Shown here in pieces: positions 34,976 to 44,318 of a stretch of DNA of 64,000 nucleotides; positions within the stretch are counted from its first letter, which is position 1; each line of letters begins with the position of its first letter. Origin of the DNA: Pseudomonas fluorescens NCIMB 11764 (GTDB lineage: Bacteria > Pseudomonadota > Gammaproteobacteria > Pseudomonadales > Pseudomonadaceae); the NCBI RefSeq assembly GCF_000293885.2, contig NZ_CP010945.1:4360001-4424000 (forward strand), read 5' to 3'. The notes under the pieces are model-generated. The model was not told the DNA's origin. It did not search any database and saw only the letters and a program-made list of their open reading frames with translations. The translations under genes and the position numbers were made by a program.

Positions 34976-34999
34976 ACTCCGGGGCTTGCGGTCGAATTC
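34976..34999 (-). promoter_or_regulatory. Ada-box-like element upstream of the ogt-alkB operon
   Basis: On the minus strand it contains AATTCGACCGCAA (AAT-N6-GCAA) at 34986-34998, inside a 24-bp block that matches the ada-upstream block at 22 of 24 positions, at a nearly equal distance from its start codon. Confidence 0.7.
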
Positions 35000-35040
35000 A
35001 ACGGATGGAGCAGACGTCCACATTGTCGCTCCGAATCCCG

Positions 35041-35217
35041 TTACAGCGCTTTGCTGACGCTGATCTCGCTGATGACGTCTTCGCTCTGGCCATGAATCGC
35101 GTCCAGCGCGGCCCTGGCTTCGGCTTCGGTGCCGTTTTCCAGTTGGGCGAATTCGAAACGGCGTTCGCCGTTGAGTTTGTATTTGATGACGTACTTGGTC
35201 GTTTGGGCCACGGTCAT
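35041..35217 (-). CDS. Small conserved hypothetical protein
   Basis: A 58-residue soluble protein (TTKYVIKYKLNGERRFEFAQ then EAEARAALDAIHGQSEDVIS), an alpha/beta pattern without a signal. The ATG at 35217 is preceded by a weak AGGT. It may be co-transcribed with the DUF1883 gene just upstream. No function is known. Confidence 0.55.
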   Translation of the reverse strand: MTVAQTTKYVIKYKLNGERRFEFAQLENGTEAEARAALDAIHGQSEDVISEISVSKAL

Positions 35218-35246
35218 ACCTGCTTGATAGTCGTGTCGGGCGTCGC

Positions 35247-35549
35247 TCAGCTCAGTTTTGAGGTGGAGCGGCGGATGATCTTGATCGAGTGAGTCAGGGT
35301 CGGTTTGCGGGTTACGCTGATCGGCCGACGGTTGACGGTGTCGATGGTGATGTTCCAGAAACCGGTACTCGGTGCAGTAATGCGGGCCGGGAAGGTGTCG
35401 AAAGCACCGCCATGGTAAGTGTGACGGCCGCCATTCTTGAAGCTGCGGAAATTGGCGTCGTTCATCAAGCGGATGTTGCACATTTGGGAGCACTGGATGA
35501 CGACGATGTCGTCTTCATTGAGGTGCTCGCGCTGGTGGATAAATTTCAT
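35247..35549 (-). CDS. DUF1883 domain protein
   Basis: A 100-residue beta-rich protein matching the DUF1883 pattern (MKFIHQREHL, then DIVVIQCSQMCNIRLMND and FKNGGRHTYHGGAFD). GGAGG seven bases upstream of the ATG. DUF1883 proteins are small bacterial proteins of unknown role, sometimes fused to TIR domains. Confidence 0.8.
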   Translation of the reverse strand: MKFIHQREHLNEDDIVVIQCSQMCNIRLMNDANFRSFKNGGRHTYHGGAFDTFPARITAPSTGFWNITIDTVNRRPISVTRKPTLTHSIKIIRRSTSKLS

Positions 35550-35761
35550 GAGGCGCCTCCAGAAGGGCTTTTTCTACAAAATCAAAACGATAGCATGGTC
35601 GATTGGCGCAGTTTATCAGCCCGAACAGGTTATTATCCGGTCGTCGGGGTGTGCTTTGACAATTAAAAACAGTTATTCGGAATTCCATGAGCGATAAAAG
35701 CAGTGAGCCTCGGAGAAAACCAGCATTTGTGCTGTCGGAGGGTCTTTATCGGAGGTTTTGT

Positions 35762-36121
35762 ATGAAGTGGGGTGCATGGGTCTTGCCGTTTGCATTGGCG
35801 ATGAGTGGTTGTGCAAGTGTCTCGGAAATCAACGAGTCGCTGCCCACCATGAATGTGATTTCCGGCAAGAAGCCCAATGAATACGCGCAGTGCCTGACCG
35901 AAAAACTGGCCAGCAGTCGCGGGGCCCTGCAAGTCGAGCCGCAGGAGAAAGAAGGCGTGCGGGTCATCGTGCCGCAGAAGTTCTCCTCGGGCCCGGCGGC
36001 CGTATTCGATATTGAAGAGCGTTCCAGCGGCAGCAGCATCAAGCTGCACGAACGCATTTCCAATGTGCCATTACGCCCGATGGATGTGCGCAATGCTGCC
36101 ACCGCGTGTATCTCCGGCTGA
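35762..36121 (+). CDS. Predicted lipoprotein
   Basis: A 119-residue lipoprotein. The signal sequence MKWGAWVLPFALAMSGC ends in a lipobox with acylated Cys17, followed by ASV. The mature part is small and mixed alpha/beta with one more Cys pair (QCLTEKL and ATACISG). The start at 35762 has GGAGG upstream; a longer frame to 35687 would hide the signal. The function is unknown. Confidence 0.75.
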   Translation: MKWGAWVLPFALAMSGCASVSEINESLPTMNVISGKKPNEYAQCLTEKLASSRGALQVEPQEKEGVRVIVPQKFSSGPAAVFDIEERSSGSSIKLHERISNVPLRPMDVRNAATACISG

Positions 36122-36192
36122 TAAACTAGCGACAGTCAGCACCGATGCCGCCAAAGCAGCGCTTGGCGGCATTGTCATTTCTGGAGTCGAGC

Positions 36193-36423
36193 ATGAAGCG
36201 AGAGCAGGTACGGGAGCGGCATGCAGAGGGTCAAATCTCTGCTACCCATGTGATTCAGAATCCGGCGGACCCGGGGGAATGGATCGTGTTTTTCAAGAAA
36301 AGCGCCGGGCGCAGTTATTTTCTGGTGGATGACAACGATGAAGTCGAATCCTTCGGTCGCCTTGACGACCTGATCGAGACCGTACGCGGTCTCGGGATCA
36401 AATTCGCTGAAATTCACATGTAG
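36193..36423 (+). CDS. Small conserved hypothetical protein
   Basis: A 76-residue acidic protein (REQVRERHAEGQISATHVIQ, then WIVFFKKSAGRSYFLVDDND). GGAG seven bases upstream of the ATG at 36193. Homologues may be labelled as plasmid replication-type proteins, but nothing in the sequence shows that role. Confidence 0.65.
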   Translation: MKREQVRERHAEGQISATHVIQNPADPGEWIVFFKKSAGRSYFLVDDNDEVESFGRLDDLIETVRGLGIKFAEIHM

Positions 36424-36435
36424 GGCACAAGCGCC

Positions 36436-36717
36436 TTACTTGCAGACCACCACCACGCTGCGGTTTTTGTAATTGCCGACATCGACGCCCAGGGTCTTGT
36501 CACTTTCCTTGGTTGAAGGTGTGCCGTCAGTGCCAACGATTCGATAGCCGGTGCCGGCGCATGAAGCATCGGCTTTTTCATAGCAGGTGGCCCAGGAGTT
36601 GGCTTCTCCCGAGCAATCGATGGTCAGGCCTTGCTGGCCGTTGTTCAAGTAGGTGGTTTCGGAAGTTGCGCAGCCGCTCAGGGCCAATACGGCAAACAGG
36701 GGCAAGAATTTAGTCAT
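36436..36717 (-). CDS. Predicted small lipoprotein
   Basis: A 93-residue lipoprotein with signal MTKFLPLFAVLALSGC (Cys16), followed by ATSE. Four further cysteines (DCSGE, TCYEK, SCAG, VVCK) could form two disulfides in the periplasm. The function is unknown. Confidence 0.75.
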   Translation of the reverse strand: MTKFLPLFAVLALSGCATSETTYLNNGQQGLTIDCSGEANSWATCYEKADASCAGTGYRIVGTDGTPSTKESDKTLGVDVGNYKNRSVVVVCK

Positions 36718-36810
36718 GTTGTGGTCGTCGTCAGGATAATGGGGCTAAGCCTGTGACAGCGCCGGAATCAAAAGGTTATAGCGAAAGGCCACTTCTTTGC
36801 AGGCAAACGC

Positions 36811-36838
36811 AAAAAAAGCCCTGCGTGAGGCAGGGCTT
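36811..36838 (-). terminator. Rho-independent terminator
   Basis: A 9-bp perfect stem AAGCCCTGC/GCAGGGCTT with a 5-nt loop and an A run on the left (T run on the minus strand). It follows the 62-residue protein gene. Confidence 0.85.
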
Positions 36839-36857
36839 GGGTTAAGTCAGGTGCTTC

Positions 36858-37046
36858 TCAGGACTTGTCTTTACCGCGACGCTTAGGGGCCGGGTGTTCG
36901 AGCTCCAATACGGACGCCACTTCAAACGCCAACGCTTCGGTCGGGAATGGCCCGGCGATATTCTCGCCGCTGGCGCTGTCTACCCACCACTGGCCGTCTT
37001 TCGCCTGATTGATCAGGAACCCGTTGATACTTTTTGCTACCGACAT
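36858..37046 (-). CDS. Small conserved hypothetical protein
   Basis: A 62-residue protein (INGFLINQAKDGQWWVDSAS, then basic tail PKRRGKDKS). GAGG lies nine bases upstream of the ATG, and a clear terminator follows, so it is probably a real single-gene unit. The function is unknown. Confidence 0.65.
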   Translation of the reverse strand: MSVAKSINGFLINQAKDGQWWVDSASGENIAGPFPTEALAFEVASVLELEHPAPKRRGKDKS

Positions 37047-37326
37047 CTATCTGCCTCGTTGGCTGGTTCAATTGCGCAATGATAGCGCCAATTGGACGCA
37101 ACGGGTGCTGATGGGCGTATGGTGGCGAGAATCTGCGCGCGGCAAATTCGTCGGCGCCGGTCGGAATCTCTGCTATCTATAAAGGGCACTGGAGCGATCT
37201 GCGGAACTATCCGCGAGAATATTTCTCTATGATGGCATCGGTTAGCCAGCGCGAGGCATTGTAAGGTGCTCGCGGCCTGATTAGACTGCGCCGAAACTCG
37301 AACACACAGCCCTTTCAAGGACTTAT

Positions 37327-38166
37327 ATGATCAAGAAATGCTTGTTCCCAGCAGCCGGTTACGGTACTCGCTTCCTGCCAGCGACTAAAGCCATGCCCAA
37401 GGAAATGCTGCCGGTGGTAAACAAGCCACTGATCCAGTACGGCGTCGAAGAAGCTCTGGACGCCGGTTTGACCGAAATCTCCATCGTCACCGGTCGCGGC
37501 AAACGCGCCCTGGAAGACCACTTCGACATTAGCTACGAGCTGGAAAACCAGATCAAGGGCACCGACAAGGAAAAATACCTGGTTGGCATCCGCAAGCTGC
37601 TGGACGAGTGCTCGTTCTCCTACACCCGTCAAACCGAAATGAAAGGCCTTGGCCACGCGATCCTGACCGGCCGCCCGCTGATCGGTGACGAGCCGTTCGC
37701 CGTGGTGCTGGCGGACGACCTGTGCGTCAACCTGGAAGGCGACGGCGTGCTGACCCAGATGGTCAAGCTGTACGAGCAGTATCGCTGCACCATCGTCGCG
37801 ATCCAGGAAGTGGATCCGCTGGAAACCAACAAGTACGGCGTGATCGCTGGCGAGTTGATCGCTGACGACCTGTACCGCGTTCGTAACATGGTCGAAAAAC
37901 CGGCCCCGGAAGACGCTCCGTCGAACCTGGCGATCATCGGTCGTTACATCCTGACTCCGGACATTTTCGAACTGATCAAGCAAACCGAGCCAGGCAAAGG
38001 TGGCGAGATCCAGATCACCGACGCCCTGATGAAACAGGCGAAGAACGGTTGCGTGATTGCCTACAAGTTCAAGGGCAAGCGTTTCGACTGCGGTGGCGCT
38101 GAAGGCTACATCGAAGCGACCAACTTCTGCTTCGAGAACTTCTACAAGACGGGCAAGGCTTACTGA
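37327..38166 (+). CDS. galU: UTP-glucose-1-phosphate uridylyltransferase
   Basis: A 279-residue enzyme that makes UDP-glucose from UTP and glucose 1-phosphate for LPS and exopolysaccharide. The N-terminal nucleotide motif AAGYGTRFLPATKAMPKEML and later VVLADDLCV and GEIQITDAL are diagnostic of GalU. AAGGA lies upstream of the ATG. A strong terminator follows, so it is a single-gene unit. The 280 bp upstream hold no other gene. Confidence 0.97.
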   Translation: MIKKCLFPAAGYGTRFLPATKAMPKEMLPVVNKPLIQYGVEEALDAGLTEISIVTGRGKRALEDHFDISYELENQIKGTDKEKYLVGIRKLLDECSFSYTRQTEMKGLGHAILTGRPLIGDEPFAVVLADDLCVNLEGDGVLTQMVKLYEQYRCTIVAIQEVDPLETNKYGVIAGELIADDLYRVRNMVEKPAPEDAPSNLAIIGRYILTPDIFELIKQTEPGKGGEIQITDALMKQAKNGCVIAYKFKGKRFDCGGAEGYIEATNFCFENFYKTGKAY

Positions 38167-38189
38167 TAGCGTTTGACCTGCCTGTATTG

Positions 38190-38213
38190 AAAAGCCACCT
38201 TCGGGTGGCTTTT
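38190..38213 (+). terminator. Rho-independent terminator of galU
   Basis: A 10-bp stem AAAAGCCACC/GGTGGCTTTT closed by a stable TTCG tetraloop, followed by a T-rich stretch. Confidence 0.93.
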
Positions 38214-38296
38214 TCATTTTCCGACCCCATATCGTTTGCAGCGCTTGCCCAACGGACGTCTGCGGGTATGCTGTTTGCCTGCCGAGGAGATTGAAA

Positions 38297-39655
38297 ATGG
38301 CCTACGATTTTGACCTTTATGTGATTGGCGCCGGTTCCGGCGGTGTGCGGGCTGCGCGTTTTGCGGCCGGGTTTGGCGCGAAAGTGGCCGTGGCCGAGAG
38401 CCGCTACCTGGGTGGCACCTGTGTGAACGTCGGTTGCGTGCCGAAGAAATTGCTGGTCTACGGCGCGCACTTCGCCGAAGACTTCGAGCAATCTTCGGGT
38501 TTTGGCTGGACGCCGGGGGAGGCGAAGTTCGATTGGGCAACGCTGATCGCCAACAAGGATCGCGAGATCAATCGCCTGAACGGTATCTATCGCAACCTGC
38601 TGGTGAACAGTGGTGTGACCCTGCATGAAGGCCACGCCAAAATCGTCGACCCCCATACCGTCGAGATCAATGGCGAACGTTTCACCGCCAAGAACATCCT
38701 GATCGCTACTGGCGGCTGGCCGCAAATCCCGGAGATTCCGGGGCACGAGCATGCGATCAGCTCCAACCAGGCGTTTTTCCTCAAAGAGTTGCCAAAACGC
38801 GTGCTGGTCGTGGGGGGTGGTTACATCGCCGTCGAGTTTGCCGGGATCTTCCACGGCCTGGGCGCCCAGACCACGTTGTTGTATCGCGGTGACCTGTTCC
38901 TGCGCGGCTTTGACGGCGCGGTGCGCAAGCACTTGCAGGAAGAGCTGACCAAGCGTGGCATGGACCTGCAATTCAATGCCGACATCGAGCGCATTGAAAA
39001 ACTGACCGGAGGCAGTCTGAAAGTGACGCTCAAGGACGGTCGCCAGCTGGAAGCCGATTGCGTGTTCTACGCCACCGGCCGCCGCCCGATGCTGGACAAC
39101 CTTGGGCTGGAAAACACTGGCGTCAAACTCGACAAGAAAGGTTTCGTCGAGGTCGATGAGCGATACCAGACCGCCGAGCCGTCGATCCTTGCCCTTGGCG
39201 ATGTGATTGGTCGGGTCCAGCTCACGCCGGTTGCACTGGCCGAAGGCATGGCCGTGGCGCGACGCTTGTTCAAGCCTGAGCAATATCGTCCGGTGGATTA
39301 CAAGATGATCCCGACCGCGGTGTTCAGCTTGCCGAACATCGGCACCGTTGGCCTGACCGAAGAAGAGGCTCGCGAAGCCGGCCACGACGTGGTGACCTTC
39401 GAAAGCCGTTTCCGCCCGATGAAGCTGACCCTGACTGAGTGCCAGGAGCGCACGCTGATGAAGCTCGTGGTGGACGGCAAGACCGACAAGGTGCTTGGCT
39501 GTCACATGGTCGGGCCGGATGCCGGCGAAATCGTCCAAGGGCTGGCAATCGCCCTGAAGGCGGGCGCCACCAAGCGCGACTTCGACGAAACCATCGGCGT
39601 ACACCCGACGGCCGCCGAAGAGTTCGTTACGATGCGTACGCCGGTCGCAGGTTAA
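38297..39655 (+). CDS. gor: Glutathione-disulfide reductase
   Basis: A 452-residue FAD enzyme that regenerates GSH with NADPH. The FAD motif [10 protein letters not shown], the redox pair in [13 protein letters not shown], the second nucleotide fold ([14 protein letters not shown]) and the C-terminal HPTAAEE are all present. GAGGAG supports ATG 38297. It ends in a 4-nt convergent overlap with the KfrA-like gene. Confidence 0.96.
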   Translation: MAYDFDLYVIGAGSGGVRAARFAAGFGAKVAVAESRYLGGTCVNVGCVPKKLLVYGAHFAEDFEQSSGFGWTPGEAKFDWATLIANKDREINRLNGIYRNLLVNSGVTLHEGHAKIVDPHTVEINGERFTAKNILIATGGWPQIPEIPGHEHAISSNQAFFLKELPKRVLVVGGGYIAVEFAGIFHGLGAQTTLLYRGDLFLRGFDGAVRKHLQEELTKRGMDLQFNADIERIEKLTGGSLKVTLKDGRQLEADCVFYATGRRPMLDNLGLENTGVKLDKKGFVEVDERYQTAEPSILALGDVIGRVQLTPVALAEGMAVARRLFKPEQYRPVDYKMIPTAVFSLPNIGTVGLTEEEAREAGHDVVTFESRFRPMKLTLTECQERTLMKLVVDGKTDKVLGCHMVGPDAGEIVQGLAIALKAGATKRDFDETIGVHPTAAEEFVTMRTPVAG

Positions 39656-40662
39656 TCGGCCTTGGCTGCGTCTGGCGCTGTCGCAACGACAGCCGCCAGG
39701 CGCACGCTTTCATCGAGGCTCGCCTGAGTCTTGAGCAGTTCAACTTCCAGCGCTTTGTTTACCTGCGACTGCTCCTCGACGCTCTGTTTCAGCGACTGGC
39801 TTTCCAGCAGGGCTGCGCGCAGGCGTTCCTGGAGGAGGGTGCGTTCGCTGTCGATGCGGTTGACCTGTTCCAGCAATTGATCCTGACGGGTGTGGATTTG
39901 CTTGAGCTGTTCCTGCAGCAGGCTCAGTTCCCGTAGCGTGCCACGGTTTTCAGTCAACAAGCGCTCGTTGTCACGGTGCAGTTGGGTGATTTCATCCTGG
40001 CGTACGAGGGCGCTTTGCTGGGCCTGGCGCAATTCCATCTGGATCTGCTGCACCTGGCCTTCGTGGCGTCGTTGCTCCTGTTCGCGCTGCTCTTTGACGG
40101 CATTGCGATAGTGCTCAAGCGCATCGCGGGCGTGCAGGTGCTTTTCCTCAAGAGAGCGGATCTGCTCGTCCTTGTCCTGCAAGCGCAACTCGAAGTCCGC
40201 CAGCGCCTGGTTCAGCCCGGCGTTGCGGGTTTGCTCGGTCTGCAGCATGGACAGGGTGTTTTGCAGGGTGTCGGATTCCTGTGTCAGCGCCAGGGTTTGA
40301 AGCTCGTACTGCTGCTGTAATTCGCTGTTGGCTTCTTGCGCGTCAGTCAGCTGGATTTCCAGCGCTTTTCGTTGTTGCTCGAACTTCTCGCGAGCCTGAT
40401 CGATGGGCGCCTGCGCCTGTTCCTTGAGGCGTTGCGCGAGGCGCGAGACCAGCCCTGTCAGTTCGTCATCGATGGGTTCAGAGGAGGGTGCGGCGGGCTC
40501 GACGCCATCGTCCAGTTCCTTCAAATACCGGTGAATGGTGGTTTTTGAGCCCGTGTTACCCATCTCGATACGTACAGCGTCGATGCTCGGGTGTTCTCCG
40601 CGGGCGAGGATAGCCAGACGCGCCGTTTGAACCACTGCTTTGTTTATACCGCCACGAGCCAT
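39652..40662 (-). CDS. KfrA-like coiled-coil DNA-binding protein
   Basis: A 336-residue protein. The first 60 residues match the KfrA_N type ([20 protein letters not shown] and [15 protein letters not shown]) and bind DNA; residues 70-310 form one very long coiled coil rich in Gln and Glu. Plasmid KfrA proteins bind palindromes at their own promoter and polymerise through the coil, helping plasmid stability. AGGAGA supports the ATG. It is divergent from an integrase gene, and three GGTA/TACC palindromes lie between them, which are the likely binding sites. Confidence 0.88.
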   Translation of the reverse strand: MARGGINKAVVQTARLAILARGEHPSIDAVRIEMGNTGSKTTIHRYLKELDDGVEPAAPSSEPIDDELTGLVSRLAQRLKEQAQAPIDQAREKFEQQRKALEIQLTDAQEANSELQQQYELQTLALTQESDTLQNTLSMLQTEQTRNAGLNQALADFELRLQDKDEQIRSLEEKHLHARDALEHYRNAVKEQREQEQRRHEGQVQQIQMELRQAQQSALVRQDEITQLHRDNERLLTENRGTLRELSLLQEQLKQIHTRQDQLLEQVNRIDSERTLLQERLRAALLESQSLKQSVEEQSQVNKALEVELLKTQASLDESVRLAAVVATAPDAAKAD

Positions 40663-40685
40663 GTGTTCTCCTACGATTTCGTACT

Positions 40686-40699
40686 GTGGTACATACCAC
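40686..40699. promoter_or_regulatory. Palindrome 1 (GTGGTA/TACCAC)
   Basis: Two 6-bp arms, GTGGTA and TACCAC, with a 2-bp centre, 24 bp upstream of the KfrA-like start. Likely KfrA-like operator. Confidence 0.6.
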
Positions 40700-40712
40700 T
40701 AAAACGACAGTG

Positions 40713-40726
40713 TACCATGCATGGTA
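40713..40726. promoter_or_regulatory. Palindrome 2 (TACCATGCATGGTA)
   Basis: A perfect 14-bp palindrome, the strongest of the three elements between the KfrA-like gene and the integrase. Confidence 0.65.
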
Positions 40727-40765
40727 ATAACTCAATAAATGTAAATTATTGATACGGGATATACT

Positions 40766-40774
40766 GGTATTACC
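40766..40774. promoter_or_regulatory. Palindrome 3 (GGTA/TACC)
   Basis: GGTATTACC, four-base arms around one base, 66 bp before the integrase start. It shares the GGTA/TACC half-sites of the other two. Confidence 0.45.
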
Positions 40775-40839
40775 CAATGTGATGCGCTTTGGAACGGCTT
40801 TAGCGCCGCAAAAGCCGTACGACTTCGAGACGTGAGCCC

Positions 40840-41778
40840 ATGACCGATCTGGATCGCTACCTGCAAGCCGCCACGCGTGACAACACCCGCCGTAGCTATC
40901 GAGCGGCCATCGAGCATTTCGAAGTGAGTTGGGGCGGTTTCCTGCCGGCCACTGCTGACAGCGTCGCGCGCTATCTGGTGGCGTACGCCGGGGAGCTGTC
41001 GATCAACACGTTGAAGCTGCGCCTGTCGGCGCTCGCTCAGTGGCACAACAGTCAGGGCTTTGCCGATCCCACCAAGGCGCCGTTTGTGCGCCAGGTCTTC
41101 AAAGGCATTCGCGCACTGCACCCGGCCCAGGAGAAACAGGCCGAGCCATTGCAGCTTCAGCATCTGGAGCAAGTGGTTGCCTGGCTGGAGCAGGAAGCAC
41201 AAACCGCGAAATCACAACATGATCAACCGGCCCTGTTGAGAGCCCGGCGCGATAGCGCGCTGATCCTGTTGGGCTTTTGGCGCGGTTTTCGCAGCGATGA
41301 GTTGTGCCGCGTGCAAATCGAACACGTGCAGGCCAGCGCGGGCTCCGGCATCACCCTCTATTTGCCGCGGAGCAAGAGCGACCGCGATAACCTCGGCAAG
41401 ACCTACCAGACGCCGGCATTGCAGCGTCTGTGTCCGGTGCAGGCATACATCGCCTGGATCAGCGAAGCGGCGCTGGTGCGCGGGCCGGTATTCCGTGGCA
41501 TCGATCGTTGGGGGCATTTGAGCGAGGAGGGGTTGCACGCCAACAGCGTCATTCCGTTATTGCGCCAGGCGCTGGAACGCGCCGGTATCCCGGCCGAGCA
41601 GTACACCAGTCACTCCCTGCGACGCGGCTTCGCCACCTGGGCGCACCAAAGTGGCTGGGACTTGAAATCGCTGATGAGCTACGTGGGCTGGAAGGACATG
41701 AAGTCGGCGATGCGTTACGTGGAAGCCAATCCGTTTCTGGGGATGGCGCGGATTTCTGAAAAGCCCTCGGCGGCCTAG
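40840..41778 (+). CDS. Tyrosine-type site-specific integrase
   Basis: A 312-residue tyrosine recombinase with an N-terminal SAM-like core-binding domain (RYLQAATRDNTRRSYRAAIE) and catalytic domain. Visible catalytic residues: Arg in GFWRGFRSDEL, Lys in PRSKSDRDN, HSLRRGF, the Trp/His position in VGWKD and Tyr in MRYVEANPF. It appears intact. No phage or ICE genes surround it: gor, ahpC and ahpF are core genes. It is therefore probably a resident recombinase paired with the KfrA-like gene rather than part of an active element. Confidence 0.9.
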   Translation: MTDLDRYLQAATRDNTRRSYRAAIEHFEVSWGGFLPATADSVARYLVAYAGELSINTLKLRLSALAQWHNSQGFADPTKAPFVRQVFKGIRALHPAQEKQAEPLQLQHLEQVVAWLEQEAQTAKSQHDQPALLRARRDSALILLGFWRGFRSDELCRVQIEHVQASAGSGITLYLPRSKSDRDNLGKTYQTPALQRLCPVQAYIAWISEAALVRGPVFRGIDRWGHLSEEGLHANSVIPLLRQALERAGIPAEQYTSHSLRRGFATWAHQSGWDLKSLMSYVGWKDMKSAMRYVEANPFLGMARISEKPSAA

Positions 41779-41791
41779 ATATCGTTTTCTT

Positions 41792-41814
41792 CTATTAATA
41801 CTGCTGGCTAATAG
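41792..41814. promoter_or_regulatory. CTATTA/TAATAG inverted repeat upstream of ahpC
   Basis: Perfect 6-bp arms with an 11-bp spacer, 103 bp before ahpC. It contains CTAT and ATAG tetranucleotides like OxyR sites, but the spacing differs from the OxyR consensus, so the OxyR assignment is weak. Confidence 0.35.
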
Positions 41815-41916
41815 CGAAAACCCATCAGCAGCATCAAGTTTGCCAATGAGCCATCCGTGCGTCGAGTGGGTAGAGTTCACTCCATCAACTTCTTAACCCA
41901 TGACGGAGAGTCACCG

Positions 41917-42480
41917 ATGCCTATCATCAACAGCCAAGTTAAACCGTTCAAAGCTGACGCCTTCAAAAATGGCGACTTCGTAAAAGTCTCGGACGCTGAC
42001 CTGAAAGGCAAGTGGTCTGTGGTTTTCTTCTACCCAGCCGACTTCACCTTCGTTTGCCCGACCGAACTGGAAGACCTGGCTGACAACTACGACGAGTTCC
42101 AGAAACTGGGCGTCGAAATCTACAGCGTTTCCACTGACACCCACTTTGCTCACGCTGCCTGGCACAACACTTCGCCAGCCATCGGCAAAATCCAGTACAC
42201 CATGATCGGCGACCCGACCCACGCTATCTCCCGCAACTTCGACGTGCTGATCGAAGAAGCCGGTCTGGCTGACCGTGGCACCTTCGTGATCAACCCGGAA
42301 GGCCAGATCAAAATCGTTGAACTGAACGATGGCGGCGTTGGCCGTGACGCTTCCGAGCTGCTGCGCAAAATCAAGGCTGCCCAGTACGTCGCTGCTCACC
42401 CAGGCCAGGTTTGCCCAGCCAAGTGGAAAGAAGGCGAGGCCACTCTGGCTCCGTCCCTGGACCTGGTCGGCAAGATCTAA
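41917..42480 (+). CDS. ahpC: Alkyl hydroperoxide reductase subunit C (peroxiredoxin)
   Basis: A 187-residue typical 2-Cys peroxiredoxin that reduces H2O2 and organic peroxides. The peroxidatic Cys is in FVCPTE and the resolving Cys in GQVCPAKW. The start at 41917 has GGAGAG upstream. Codon use is strongly biased toward C/G-ending preferred codons, as expected for a very abundant protein. It is followed by a terminator and then by ahpF, its reductase. Confidence 0.97.
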   Translation: MPIINSQVKPFKADAFKNGDFVKVSDADLKGKWSVVFFYPADFTFVCPTELEDLADNYDEFQKLGVEIYSVSTDTHFAHAAWHNTSPAIGKIQYTMIGDPTHAISRNFDVLIEEAGLADRGTFVINPEGQIKIVELNDGGVGRDASELLRKIKAAQYVAAHPGQVCPAKWKEGEATLAPSLDLVGKI

Positions 42481-42542
42481 GTCTGTGAAAGCATCATCAG
42501 GGCGGGTTTCCGCACCTAAGTAAGCTGCAACCGCCCAATAAA

Positions 42543-42578
42543 AACGCCCGGGCGAGATTCGCTCGGGCGTTTTTTTTC
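42543..42578 (+). terminator. Terminator between ahpC and ahpF
   Basis: An 11-bp stem AACGCCCGGGC/GCTCGGGCGTT followed by a run of eight T. It probably lowers ahpF expression relative to ahpC. Confidence 0.9.
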
Positions 42579-42603
42579 GACACGAATAAAGGAAATCGCC
42601 CGT

Positions 42604-44169
42604 ATGTTGGACGCCAATCTTAAAGCCCAGTTGAAATCGTACCTGGAACGGGTCACCCAGCCGATCGAGATCGTTGCATCCCTCGACGACGGTGCGAAAT
42701 CCCAGGAAATGCTCGAACTGCTGAAAGACGTTGCCAGTCTTTCCACCCAGATTACCCTGCTCGACAACGGTGACGACGCACGCAAGCCATCGTTCTCGAT
42801 CAACCGTCCCGGTGCCGATATCAGCCTGAGTTTCGCCGGCATTCCGATGGGCCACGAATTCACCTCGTTGGTGCTGGCCTTGCTGCAAGTCGGCGGCCAC
42901 CCGTCAAAAGCCAGCGCGGAAGTGATCGAACAGATCCGCTCGCTCAAAGGCGAGTTCAGCTTCGAGACTTACTTCTCGCTGTCCTGCCAGAACTGCCCGG
43001 ACGTGGTCCAGGCGCTGAACCTGATGGCGGTACTGAACCCGAACATTCGCCACGTCGCTATCGATGGCGCGCTGTTCCAGGCCGAAGTCGATGATCGCAA
43101 GATCATGGCCGTGCCAAGCATTTACCTGAACGGGGAGATTTTCGGCCAGGGTCGTATGGGCCTGGAAGAAATCCTCGCCAAGATCGACACCAGTGGTGCC
43201 GAACGCCAAGCCGAGAAGATCAACGCCAAGGAAGCCTTTGACGTACTGGTGGTCGGCGGTGGCCCGGCCGGTGCATCGGCGGCGATCTACGCCGCCCGTA
43301 AAGGCATTCGCACTGGCGTGGCGGCTGAGCGTTTTGGTGGGCAGGTGCTCGACACCATGGCCATCGAGAACTTCATTTCCGTACAGGAAACCGAAGGGCC
43401 GAAGCTGGCCAGCGCGCTCGAAGAACACGTCAAGCAGTACGACGTCGACATCATGAACCTGCAACGGGCGACCGCGCTGATCCCGGCGAAAAACCCTGGC
43501 GAGTTGCATGAAGTCCGCTTCGAAAGCGGTGCCAGCCTGAAAACCAAAGCGCTGATCCTTGCCACAGGCGCGCGCTGGCGTGAAATGGGCGTGCCGGGGG
43601 AGCAGGAATACAAAGCCAAAGGCGTGTGTTTCTGCCCGCACTGTGACGGCCCGCTGTTCAAAGGCAAGCGCGTCGCGGTGATCGGCGGCGGGAACTCCGG
43701 TGTTGAAGCCGCGATCGATCTGGCTGGTATTGTCAGCCACGTCACGCTGCTGGAGTTTGACAGCAAGCTGCGCGCCGATGCCGTGCTGCAACGCAAGTTG
43801 TTCAGCCTCCCGAACGTCAATGTGATCACCAGCGCACTGACCAGTGAAGTGAAGGGCGACGGCCAGAAAGTGACCGGCCTGGTCTACAAGGATCGCGATT
43901 CGGGTGAGTTCAACACGGTCAACCTCGAAGGCATCTTCGTGCAGATCGGTTTGCTGCCGAACACCGACTGGCTCAAAGGCACCGTCGAGCTGTCGCCGCG
44001 TGGCGAGATCATCGTCGATGCGCGTGGCGAGACATCGCTGCCAGGTGTGTTTGCTGCCGGTGACGTGACGACCGTGCCGTACAAGCAGATCGTGATTGCC
44101 GTGGGCGAGGGCGCCAAGGCTTCTCTGAGCGCCTTCGATCACCTGATCAGGACTTCCGCGCCGGCATAA
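42604..44169 (+). CDS. ahpF: Alkyl hydroperoxide reductase subunit F
   Basis: A 521-residue flavoprotein that reduces AhpC with NAD(P)H. The N-terminal double thioredoxin-like domain has SCQNCPDV; the FAD domain starts [12 protein letters not shown]; the second redox pair is in CPHCDGP; the NAD(P) domain has [12 protein letters not shown]. It starts 25 nt after the ahpC terminator and is probably transcribed by read-through. Confidence 0.97.
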   Translation: MLDANLKAQLKSYLERVTQPIEIVASLDDGAKSQEMLELLKDVASLSTQITLLDNGDDARKPSFSINRPGADISLSFAGIPMGHEFTSLVLALLQVGGHPSKASAEVIEQIRSLKGEFSFETYFSLSCQNCPDVVQALNLMAVLNPNIRHVAIDGALFQAEVDDRKIMAVPSIYLNGEIFGQGRMGLEEILAKIDTSGAERQAEKINAKEAFDVLVVGGGPAGASAAIYAARKGIRTGVAAERFGGQVLDTMAIENFISVQETEGPKLASALEEHVKQYDVDIMNLQRATALIPAKNPGELHEVRFESGASLKTKALILATGARWREMGVPGEQEYKAKGVCFCPHCDGPLFKGKRVAVIGGGNSGVEAAIDLAGIVSHVTLLEFDSKLRADAVLQRKLFSLPNVNVITSALTSEVKGDGQKVTGLVYKDRDSGEFNTVNLEGIFVQIGLLPNTDWLKGTVELSPRGEIIVDARGETSLPGVFAAGDVTTVPYKQIVIAVGEGAKASLSAFDHLIRTSAPA

Positions 44170-44187
44170 ACCGGATGCCGAAAACAC

Positions 44188-44215
44188 AAAACCCCATGAG
44201 TGATCATGGGGTTTT
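44188..44215 (+). terminator. Rho-independent terminator of ahpF
   Basis: A 12-bp perfect stem AAAACCCCATGA/TCATGGGGTTTT with a 4-nt loop and a T tail. Confidence 0.92.
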
Positions 44216-44227
44216 TTGTGTCTGTCG

Positions 44228-44309
44228 AAAAGATCGCAGCCTGCGGCAGCTCCTGCAAGAGCCAAGTCGTGCGTGATTCTGTAGGAGCTGGCGAAGCCTG
44301 CGATCTTTT
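44228..44309. repeat. REP-type inverted repeat
   Basis: AAAAGATCGCAG and its complement flank GGCAGCTCCTGC / GTAGGAGCTGGC elements, the common intergenic REP family of fluorescent pseudomonads. Confidence 0.8.
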
Positions 44310-44318
44310 GACTTTGCT

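Noticed and set aside
38069..39604. Long open frame (511 codons) on the minus strand opposite gor and galU
   Set aside because: It lies fully antisense to two well-recognised genes in a GC-rich genome, spans their junction, and shows no family features.
40840..41778. Integrase as the edge of a prophage or ICE
   Set aside because: No tRNA gene, no direct repeats, and no phage or conjugation genes were seen; both sides are core genes.
41792..41814. Canonical OxyR site upstream of ahpC
   Set aside because: CTAT and ATAG tetramers are present, but the spacing between them does not follow the four-element OxyR pattern, so it is listed only as an inverted repeat.
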